From positions 6,253,501 to 6,317,500 of the forward strand of contig NC_064043.1 in assembly GCF_932526225.1 (NCBI RefSeq): a stretch of 64,000 nucleotides of DNA, read 5' to 3'. The position numbers and the translations under genes were made by a program. The DNA is from Nematostella vectensis. Lineage: Eukaryota; Cnidaria; Anthozoa; Actiniaria; Edwardsiidae. Shown here piece by piece: positions 33,801 through 45,800 of the stretch (position 1 is its first letter; the number at the start of each line of letters is the position of its first letter). The notes under the pieces are model-generated. The model was not told the DNA's origin. It ran no database searches and saw only the letters and a list, made by a program, of their open reading frames with translations.

Positions 33801-36800
33801 AATCATTGCTTTCATTACCTTTTTTATGAACTTTTATCAAGTGCATACCCTTGATTGGCTGAGGGACGGAGGGGGGGGGGGGGGGGGTGCAATCATAGAT
33901 TCCTTAATAACAAATGGCCCATTTTTTGGCCTCCAAGGAAGTTGAGTGTGCATCATGCGAAACCTCCCCTGTGTACGTGCCTGGTTACCAGTGTTAATTT
34001 TTTGGTACTCTCTCACTGAAAAGCGCAAATTATAAGAGTTCAAGTGGAGCAGGTATTCACCTTGCTTGCTTGCTTTGGGTACACTAAACACAACTTTGCT
34101 TTTATGGGGGCATGGCAAGATTAAGTTTAACATGAACTATGATCCTTTTCCTGATGGGGAAACAATGGACTCTTATGGTTACCATTCTGTTACCACCTTC
34201 ACTACTTTTTTAATCACTCATGTTAAATATTTATTCCATAGTCACGTGCACGACACCATGCCATAGCTGCACACCTTGACAAGAAGTTTGACTTTACTGA
34301 CAAGCCTTTTATTGTCCAGTAAGTAAAATTTTAGAGTTGTGTTCTGGCCACTTACCCAGAAGATTTATTTTCAAAGCGGCTAACTTTAAATTTAATTTGA
34401 AGCCCTTAAAAACTGAGTAGTTCATATGACAATAAGAAACTTCCTGGTAGCTTCTTTACTCCATACCACATGTCTCTGTTAAATTCAGGTATGAAGTCAA
34501 GTTCCAGCAACCTATGGAATGTGGAGGAGCCTATTTGAAACTGCTTTCGGATGGACAAGGTTTTAAGCCTGTGAGTTTCTCCTGTTACCATACATGTCAT
34601 TGACAAAGTTTGACAGCTATACAAGAAATGGTGAACCAATGATAACAAAGAAGTCTTTAAGTTGAATAAAATTGAATTAAGGTCATTGCCCTGAAATAAA
34701 GCTTGTAGTAGAATTTCTTTCATACTTTGTCTGTTTACTGTTTAGGATATAGAAGTGAAATTATGAAATGAAAAGAAGGGGTCCCCATGCTTGTTCAGAA
34801 ACTGTAATGACGCAAACATTTTCCATTTAAGCGCTAGAGAGCTACATTCTGAATTTTGTGAAACAGAAAAATTGCGATATGACCGCTCACTTCTGACACA
34901 ATCTGGTTCATTTGCAAGTTTAAACTTAATTTTTTCATTGTCTATTCCTAAAGGAAAAATCAAAATTTGATTTTTTCTACCTGGCTTGACGATACTCTTG
35001 GAAAAAAACACCAAATTGTGCGCCTAGTCGGTGATAATTCGAGGCTGTTTGATGCCCTAAAAAAACTTGTTGAAAATTCTTTAAACTTTTCACCAAAAAG
35101 AAAAATGATAATCCTAAAAAAAAAAATAAAATAAAAAGAGGGGGTGCCCATGCTTCTATTTTCACAATATTCCAAAAAGTGACTTTTTCTTGGCATTTTT
35201 CGCTGAAATAGGAGAATTTTGCTTGAGCGTGCACGCTCGATGGTGTCATTTTCAAATGAAAAGAGTGTGTACCGACGCGCAGAATAGCATGCACCATGCA
35301 AAACAGGTATATGAAAAAGGGAATAACCTTAACTGGTGAAGGAAGGGAAATAAATCTTTACGTAGTTGAAATTGCCAATCTGTGAAAACAGAGTAGTTTC
35401 TTGATGGTTCAAGCATTGACCTTCACCCTTTACATATTTCAATGAATGTCTAATGTTTGAAACATCAGTGAAAGTACTTGTTTTTTACAGAGCCTCATTT
35501 TGATCATTTTCCGTGATTCCATCATACCTTCATAAACTACAGTAACTGTTTTAGTTATTCTTGTTGTTATTCTACAGCTTGTCTGTTTCGTTTCTGGTCA
35601 TACCATTTTGATGAAGGCATGGTTGCGTGCACCATGTTTCTTATAACAGGGTTTGCCATCTTTTCCAGGAATCCTTTGGTGATAAGACCCCATACACCAT
35701 CATGTTTGGTCCTGACAAGTGTGGTGAAGACAGAAAGGTTTGTACATTTGGTTGATCCCACATTCATTTTAACTTTGTTCTAAACCCCTGTGGGAGATAT
35801 TTCCCTGCTAGCAGAGGCCTCTTTTCTCTGTATTTCGCTGGGCTGGAGTTCGCGAGGAAAAGATACCTCTGCCATGGGTTGCAAGTTCGTTTGATCAAAC
35901 CGCCGTCCACGATCGTGGACGAGATCCAGAGCGCATGCTCCGTTCATTAATTACTGGCAACTATTTGAGCCCACAATGACTAGCGCATGCATGAAACGTA
36001 TATCCGCTGCCGGATAATAAGCCCGCATTCGAAACGGCGTCCTCCGTAGAAATATCACGCGACGAATTATAAAAAGAACCCATTCAATGCCTTATCTTCA
36101 TTCAGAATTTTCTCTCTTTTGACAAACGAGTCAATCTTCCGTTTACAGGTTTTGCATATTCTTCTGGGAATAGCTGATCTAATTTTACCAAAAAGTTTTG
36201 TAACATTTTCTTCGAATCCAACTGTGCGATATTTACATCGAAGAAACTCGCCTGCCCAGATGTCTTGAAATTAATCCCACAAACAAGACAAAACTCGTCT
36301 TTGCTGCGTTTGTTGTTCAACCTTTTTAGTGACGTTTTAGGTGATTGAAATCGAACAGTTGTTTTTTTTTTCGAAGAGGAGAACTAACCGGAGTTTGATT
36401 CATGATTCCCGACTAAACCCATGCAAAGCATATTGACAGCTTTCGCGCGATGGTACGGGTTTTGGCACGTCGGTCGCATATTAACGCTCACGCATGCGCA
36501 ACAGAAACAGTCTCGACCCATGGCAGAGGTATCTTTTCCTCGCGAACTCCAGCCCAGCGAAATACAGAGAAAAGAGGCCTCTGCTAGCAGGGAAGGGAGA
36601 TATGCACAGAGCATGTAGAATCTGATTTCTTTACATTCTCATCCATCCAAGTTAAAGAATTACTATTTTTTTTAAAATTCCTAGTTTGAATCTCAACATT
36701 TAAAAAGCCATCATTCAAACTGCCCATTGTTTGTGCTATTGGTAGGCAGAGGTTTTAGTTTAAATAGAATCAGTGATGATAATGATATTTTCACTAAATA

Positions 36801-39800
36801 AGCATAGACTCATATTTCCTTTACATTGAAAACATGCACATCATTGTTCACTTCACTCCTCTATCTTTTAGTTGCACTTCATCTTCCGCCACAAAAACCC
36901 AAAGAACGGAACAATTGAAGAGAAGCATGCAAAGAAACCCACTGGCAACTATAACAGTGTCTTTGACGGCAAGAAAACTCACCTGTTCACCCTAGTAGTC
37001 CGCCCTGACAACACCTTCGAGGTGTTTATTGATCAGGAGAGTGTAAACAAGGGCAGTCTCCTCGAGGACATGACCCCGCCCGTCAACCCTCCTGCTGAGA
37101 TTGAGGACCCTGATGACAAGCGGCCTGAAGATTGGGATGAGCGTGAGAAAATCCCTGATCCAGATGCCGAGAAGCCTGATGACTGGGATGAGGATGCGCC
37201 TGTCAAGATACCTGATGCAAATGCTAAGGTGAGCCAGTACCCTACTTCTCAATAAAGGTATATTTTGCAACACCAAAAAAAGCAAAAATAGTGTGTCAAC
37301 CGGTGTGACACAAAAGCCAAAGTGAATCAACCACAGGTGCCTTAAAACGGTCAGTAATTTGGTGTAGATATATTTCTAATTGCTACAGCTAACCATGACA
37401 AGGGAAACCCCTCCTGACTGACAATTATAGTAGTGATGATACATTGCACATTGATGTCTAAACTGAGATCAGATCAGGCCCTAAAACTCTGGTCATTCAT
37501 CTGATAGTGTATTTATGTGTGTGATTTGGTGAAATCAGAAACCTGAAGGCTGGCTGGATGATGAGCCTGAGTATGTTCCTGACCCTAACGGCATCAAACC
37601 TGAAGACTGGGATGATGAAGAAGATGGAGAATGGGAAGCCCCTCAGATTGGTAAGTATCTTAAAGAATGTCAATCAAACACTCCTTGCATTATATACAGA
37701 AATTGAATTACATAGTTTACTTGCAAGTCAATTTTAAATTAACCATCCACAATAGAAGTCAAATACTTAATAAATAGCTGTCAACCCAACTTGGACAGAA
37801 ATCTTGTGAAATCGTGTGAAATACAGTAAATATGTGAAAAAACCCAGGAGAGCCAAGGACAGTTAATACAGAGAATGTATGAACATTCTCGCAAAAATTA
37901 GGCTTGAGATGAGGTCCAAAATCTTGTGACACCCACCTAATTCGGGTGAGTTGACAAATAGTTAGTAGGGATATTTGATTGAAAGTATCTAGCAGTTACA
38001 TACTTGCTTGAATTTATTTCTTTGAGTAACTCTGTATTGCATAATATGTGTGATTGGCCAATGAAATATTGGACATTTAGGCCCGTACCCAGGATTTTTC
38101 AAATCAGAAAAAGTGGACCTAATTTTTCAAGGTGGTGGGGGTGGAGGGGGAGGGAGGGAGTTTTCTGGTAAAAATGTAACCAACTTCGAAAGAATAAAAA
38201 GTGATTTTTTTATGCCTTTGCAGTATCTCCATGGGATGTTTATTGTCGGATTTGGCTAATACCAGAGTGATCTAGCTTATGATTTTGAGTTTTGTCTACA
38301 AATAGCATGTACGTTCGCACCCCCTGCACCCCTCCTGGGTACGGGGCTGACATTGAAAGAATTCAATGTGAAATGGTCAAGATATCTAAAAAAGATCATT
38401 TACCGAAATGTCTAATTCTGTTGTAAAATTGTTTTTGTTCCTAATTGGTATATCCTCTTCAGCTAATCCTAAATGTGAAAAGGTCGGTTGTGGAGAGTGG
38501 AAACCACCCATGGCCGACAACCCTGAGTACAAGGGCAAGTGGAGCGCACCACTGATTGACAATCCGAACTACAAGGTTTGCTCTATAGTCATTATTTAGG
38601 CTTCTTATCCGTGTGCCGTAGTCAGTATGAGCTTATCGCTTTATCTTTTTTTTTTTTAATATTCACAACTCATAATGAGGAAGCTTGTCATTGATAGCTT
38701 ATTAGTTTCCCTAGGCCCTTGCCACCTGGTCCTTTTGTTGTTGTTTATATTTGTATCAATGAAAAAGAAAAAAAAATTCTTATAAATATACAAATGCCTC
38801 CTATTGCCCTTACATTTATGATAATCTAACTTTTTTTTATGGCCACAGTCATGTAGTAATTATGTTTAAATCTTTATAGCAAAGTAAAGTAAAGTAAATA
38901 GTTAAGAGTAGACAGGAAGGAAGATTTTACTTCCCTGTCTTTCTCTAGTTTTGTATCATTAAACCAAAAAGTTTATTGTATTGTATTTAAACCATGTGCA
39001 GCAGGTGATGAAATCATATAACTTGTCTATGACGACCCGTTTGGGTATGACGGTCATTACCACGGTTTCTGAAGTGCTGCCGTGTGTCCCAGATGCAATG
39101 AACTGTAACTAGTACTAGCGCTGACATACTGTATGTCTCCCCATTACAGGGAATCTGGAAGCCACGCCTTATCCCTAACCCCCACTTCTTTGAAGATAAG
39201 GAGCCATTCAAGATGACTTCAATTGTAAGCTTTCACCTTATTATGACTTCAATTGTAAGCTTTCACCTTATTATTAGCACAGTATTTCCAATAAGTTGGA
39301 CTGTAAGAATCAATTTTCGTCGTGTTGTTCAATTATGACTTCAATTGTAAGCTTTCACCTTATTATAAACACAGTATTTCCAATAAGTTGGACTGTAAGA
39401 ATCCATTTTTGAAGTCGTGTTATTTCTGACGACACACAGATACTGTAGCAAAACCAGGACTCTGAAAGCTATGTATGATTAAAGGTACTGAGATAAGAAT
39501 GGAACAGTTTTCCAACCCTTGATAAGAACCTAGTGCTCTAGATTACCTACAAGCACCTTACATGAAGCTGTGGAGATTAACATTGAGAAACCTAGGGTAG
39601 ACATGCTTTATTGTGTCTAGGGGCCTTTCACATGAATGTCACTCAAGGATGTATTATGTAGGAAACAATTAAATTAAAGAATCTATTTGTAGCAAGTGTC
39701 CCGCCCATCTGCAATCCTACAGACTTCATTCTGATATCTTGTCTGTCGCAGGTGGGCGTTGGCCTGGAGCTGTGGTCCATGACTTCTGACATCCTGTTTG

Positions 39801-42800
39801 ATAACGTCATTGTCACAAACGATAAAGCTGTTGCTGACAAGTGGGCACAGGACAGGTAAGTGCCGTCTTCATGGATTTTGTGGATGTGTAGCATGCCCCA
39901 TCTGGTCATTTCCTTATAATTTTTGAAAATATTGTGTGGGCAACATGCCCCCAGTGCCCCACCCCCTGCTACGGTCCTGTGTAGCATATAGGTGTGTGAC
40001 ATACATACCAAGCTATGGAATTCTTCGTCTTTCTGTTTTCCTACAACTTGCTGAAAACAAAATTGGGAAACCAAGTGAAAGATTTAAGAGGGGAGGATAT
40101 GGATCTATACTCTCAAGAGATGTTTAGAAATACTTCCTGCAGAAAATGCAAAAAAATTTAGCTCTGAATTGATTTTCCATTTTCAGCTGGCTCAAGAAGA
40201 ATGTTAAAGAAACTTACGGAGCTAGCAGTGAAGTAAGTAAAGATTGTCAGTTATTTTTGTCATATTCTGTTCTCATGGTAGAGAGTCTTACAGTATTTGA
40301 TGGTCATCAGTTATACTACATTCACCAATGCACACTTTTTTACTCACAAAATGACCTCAAAAAACATGGTGAAAAAATATTTTCTTGTTGTCTGCCATGT
40401 TGATATTTACTTGACCCAGTCTGTCTGCACCCGCTCCAAAATGGCAGTAATTGCCGTGAACGAACACAAGCTTGCATTTTTTTCCATGTGAAAATACAAT
40501 TGTTCAGCTATGAGAATAACAGCTTTACAGTTGTGCTAAGATGCGCTGCTTATGCCTAAGAGGTTTAAATGTAGAAAAGCATTTACCGTACTTATGTATG
40601 AATAAAATGAATTGTGAATCTGAACATTTATCTTATCTTGATTTTTCTGTTTCTTTTTTTTTGTTGTTTCTCATTTCCTTGCTATTTCGATTGGGATGCA
40701 TATTATACACGGGTTTTAAAAAAAAAATTGAACAAAAAATTGGGGTGCACATTATTAGTCAGTAAATACGGTATTGTATAAGTATGGCTTCTTCAACTCG
40801 AGCCCATTTAACAAGAAAGAGTTATCAATAGTCTGATGACACAGTAGTTACTGCAATCTTGCATGCGTATGGTCTCCTTAGATTAAACCTCTTTAAAGGC
40901 TGTAGTTAATGAGTAGCCTGATGGTAGTTATTGCAATCTTGCATGAGTATGGTCTCCTTAAATCCAACCTATTTTACAGGGCGGAGTTATAAGTGGTCTG
41001 ATGGAGGCAACCAATGAGAGGCCATGGCTGTGGGTGCTGTTCGTCATTGTCATCATCCTCCCATTTGTTCTCATTGCCGCATGCTGCTTCCCAGGCGGAA
41101 AGGTTTGTGACAAATCTAAGGGGCTGACCATTTGAGGTTAGGAGGGGGGGGGGGATGTCATGCATGCCGTATTAGGTCATTAATAATTTTTCTTGCAGGG
41201 TTTGGTCCTTAGAAAAAAGGCCCTTTACGTAGCAAAGAAATCTTGCACTTCAGTAGCCATGATAAAAATAATTCCTTTTCATCAACCCCTAATATGCCTA
41301 ATTCACAATATTTACAAAGTATGTCTCCTTTGATTCCATTTCAAAGCTCGGTGTTGGCATATTGAAGAATTGAAGCACAGATATACAATTCAAGCTTAGT
41401 TTGCACATTGGAAACATACAATTCTATCTATACAAACTTGTAAAATCCTGACTAAATCACTCTTTTCCCCTTCAGAGTGATAATAAGAAGAAGACTGACG
41501 AACCTACCGAGGACGTTGCCGAAGATGAGGGTGAAGATGATGCCAAGGTGACAATGCATTCAAATGATACTTGAAATATAAATTACAGGATTGTAAACTT
41601 TCGATGTGATCAAATACAAAGGGATTCATAGTACATTTTGAGTTGTTAAAAACCTTATACATCAGGGCCGTAGCAGGGGGTGGGGCACTGGGGGCATGTG
41701 CCCCCAATATTTTCAAAAAATTATAAGGAAAAGACCAGATGGGGCGTGGCTGTGCCCCCCCCCCCCCATTGTTTTCTTAATGTTTCTGTATTGTGCCCCC
41801 CAATCCTTTGAGGTCTGCTACGGCTATGTATATAAATGTTATGGCTAACAGCACTGTACAGTACACCCTGCAGGCATTTTTTGCGCGAATTTTGCGCGTT
41901 TTTTGCGTGTAGTTTGGGTGTAATTAGATTCATACACTCAAACTACACGCACCTAGAGTGGACTACACGCACCTGTTTGCCTCATTAACTTCTATGAAAT
42001 CCCTTGAGAGTATTTGTGGCTACAACTCAATGTCATGCATTTGTATGCGGAAAGAAAACTTGGGCGTTTGGCGTTCTATGTGATAGAATTCCGCTATTCA
42101 AGAGCCTGATACAACTTTAGCTCCTTTACTTTATATCGGCAATAAAAACTGATCTCTACAAACTTCATGCTTAATTTGGCTTAATACAAGTAGTTTTACC
42201 AAGCGAAAGTAGGATTTTTTTTTATACGAATAAGAAGGAATAAATGCGAAGGTTGTGTGTTGAACTGGTGCTTACCTGCTCAAACAACGAAAAAAGTTAC
42301 CGAAGCCGTTTCAAACTAGTATATTTAGCCGCGCTCCGTGCAACTAAAATCGCTACGAAATCTTTAGTCTATATTTTTTGGATGGTGTTAGTTTGTTCTT
42401 CACAATGTGTTGAAGGGATTAAAGCGCAAAATGTTGTGTGTTGAACTCCTTCCAGTTTGTCAAACAACGGAAGAGTACTGAAAGCCCTTTCAAATATCAC
42501 TGACACTGTTCTTAGCCCATCGCACAGAAATAACGAAGAAAGCCTTAGTCTAAACAATTCATGGATCAATTTGGCGTCAGTAACCAGTAACGTAGGAGAG
42601 AGGTTCTTGATGCACGAAAGGAATGAATGTAAAATTTGTGCGCGGTGCGGCTTTAATTCTTGTCGAACAGCGAAATGGAACCGAAGGCGTGTCAAACAAT
42701 CACGGACGCCCTACTGAATCGTCCTACTAAAATATCCTTTGCATTTTTACATCTAGGAAAAGATTGGTTTCACTCAATTTTTTTCTGAGCTTCTGAGCCA

Positions 42801-45800
42801 AACAAAGTATGTAAGTCTAATTCACAAGAAATGCGAATTATAAGATCACGGCAATCAGACAATGTGTTAGTTTTACCAACAACAAACAAACGCGCGAAGT
42901 CACACTGTTTCGTCAGACACTACATATATGTTGTGTTTAGTAAGTGTCGTAAATTTTGCTTGTTGAAAACGCTGTTGTAAAACATTGACGACGACATCGG
43001 CATGTTAAAGTCAACTATACTATGATTGTTTTCTCTTGCTATTGAACTCGCGCATCAAACAGACCCCTCAAAAAAGAATCCTCTATATCTAAGCTTTAAT
43101 TTGCTGTAAAGGACGTAACAATCGGTAAAGTAGTCGATTGGTTTGAGCCGTACGAAGCCGAGGGAGCGAGGTGACAATTGATCTTCGCTTGCCTTTGCAA
43201 AACAAAGACAGAGCAATGTCGGCGCCAACTAAACTATGACTGTTTTCCCTTGTCTTCTCATCTATAGCTAAGCTAGAATTTTCTATAAAGAACGTCACAA
43301 TCGGTAAAGCACTCGATTAGTTTTCTCATACGCAAGCCGAGAGAACGAACAACGTACCTTATTATTTTAATGCATACATGCCGTACGCTTCAACTAAAAC
43401 GTCCTCGTTTCATGTGGCTTTCATATGAAAGTATTTTCGGCATTACCCATAGTTCTTCCTGCATTAAAAAGCGAACAAACAATAGCCAACATTCCTGCAT
43501 AACAAAGGAAAACTACACGCACCGATCGTGTAGTACACTCAGCGTTTTACACGCAAAATCCGCGCATGCACTACACTCAAAATACGCGCAAAAATAGCGC
43601 GCGACGCTGTTAAGTTTCTTCCAGGCTGTACTGTATTTTCGCAATCATGAAATGTGCCCTTGAGTTCAGGTTTATATTGATAAATTTGGAAAGACAGCAA
43701 ATATCAATTATATGTATTTCTCTTTTAGGGGGAGACCAAGGAGGAAGATAATGAAGAACCGAGAGATGAAGTGGTATGTAAAAGATGTAGTTTTATATTC
43801 CAAATCCATGAGCCTTGGAAATCTAGGTGCATTGTCTCGTAAAGCAATAACACCAAGTTGTTGTTATGGTTTAGAGTGACAGAGCTTGGAATCTGTTTCA
43901 AAGGCTATACCCTCTTGCAGTTTGTGTTACAGGTGTTTCATTGTTCTTGGGGTACACACTGTACAGTATTTGTGTTACATGTGTTTCATTGTTATTGGGG
44001 TACACACTCTACAGTATTTGTGTTACAAGTGTTTCATTGTTCTTGGGGTACTCACTCTACAGTATTTGTGTTACAGGTGTTTCATTATTCTAGGGGTACA
44101 CACTCTACAGTATTTGTTACAAGTGTTTCATTGTTCTTGGGGTACACGCTCTACAGTATTTGTGTAACAGGTGTTCCATTGTTCTAGGGGTACTCACTCT
44201 ACAGTATTTGTGTTACAAGTGTTTCATTGTTCTAGGGGTACTCACTCTACAGTATTTGTGTTACAAGTGTTTCATTGTTTTTGGTGTACACACTGTACAG
44301 TATTTGTGTTACAGGTGTTTCATTGCCCTTGGGGTAAACACTCTACAGTATTTGTGTTACAAGTGTTTCATTATTCTAGGGGTACACACTCTACAGTATT
44401 TGTGTTACAAGTGTTTCATTGTTCTTGGTGTAAACACTCTACAGTATTCGTGTTACAAGTGTTTCATTGTTCTCGGGGTACACTACAGTATTTGTGTTAC
44501 AGGTGTTTCATTATTCTAGGGGTACAAACTCTACAGTATTTGTGTTACAAGTGTTTCATTGTTCTCGGGGTACACTACAGTATTTGTGTTACAGGTGTTT
44601 CATTGTTCTTGGGGTACACACTCTACAGTATTTGTGTTACAAGTGTTTCATTGTTCTTGGGGTACACACTCTACAGTATTTGTGTAACAGGTGTTTCATT
44701 GTTCTTAGGGTACACACTCTACAGTATTTGTGTTACAGGTGTTTCATTGTTCTAGGGGTACACACTCTACAGTATTTGTGTTACAGGTGTTTCATTGTTC
44801 TAGGGGTACACACTCTACAGTATTTGTGTTACAGGTGTTTCATTGTTCTAGGGGTACACGCTCTACAGTATTTGTTACAAGTGTTTCATTGTTCTTGGGG
44901 TACACACTCTACAGTATTTGTTACAAGTGTTTCATTGTTATTGGGGTACACACTCTACAGTATTTGTGTTACAAGTGTTTCATTGTTCTTGGGGTACACA
45001 CTCTACAGTATTTGTGTTACAAGTGTTTCATTGTTCTTGGGGTAAACACTCTACAGTATTTGTGTTACAGGTGTTTCATTGTTCTTGTGGTACACACTCT
45101 ACAGTATTTGTGTTACAAGTGTTTCATTGTTCTTAGGGTACACACTCTACAGTATTTGTGTTACAAGTGTTTCATTATTCTAGGGGTACACACTCTACAG
45201 TATTTGTTACAAGTGTTTCATTGTTCTAGGGGAACACACTCTACAGTATTTATGTTATAAGTGTTTTATTGTTCTTGGGGTACACACTCTATAGTATTTG
45301 TGTTACAAATGTTTCATTGTTCTAGGGGAACACACTATAGTATTTGTGTTACAAGTGTTTCATTGTTCTTGGGGTAAACACTCTACAGTATTTGTGTTAC
45401 AGGTGTTTCATTGTTCTTGGGGTACACACTCTACAGTATTTGTGTTACAAGTGTTTCATTATTCTAGGGGTACACGCTCTACAGTATTCGTGTTACAAGT
45501 GTTTCATTGTTCTAGGGGCACACACTCTACAGTATTCGTGTTACATGTGTTTCATTGTTCTCGGGGTATACTACAGTATTTGTGTTACAGGTGTTTCATT
45601 GTTCTTGGGGTACACACTCTACAGTATTCGTGTTACATGTGTTTCATTGTTCTCGGGGTATACTACAGTATTCGTGTTACAAGTGTTTCATTGTTCTTGG
45701 GGTACACACTCTACAGTATTTGTGTTACAAGTGTTTCATTGTTCTAGGGGTACACACTCTACAGTATTTGTTACAAGTGTTTCATTATTCTTGGGGTACA

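Noticed and set aside
39643..40074. 143-codon minus-strand ORF
   Set aside because: It overlaps calnexin exon 12 in antisense and a MITE fragment.
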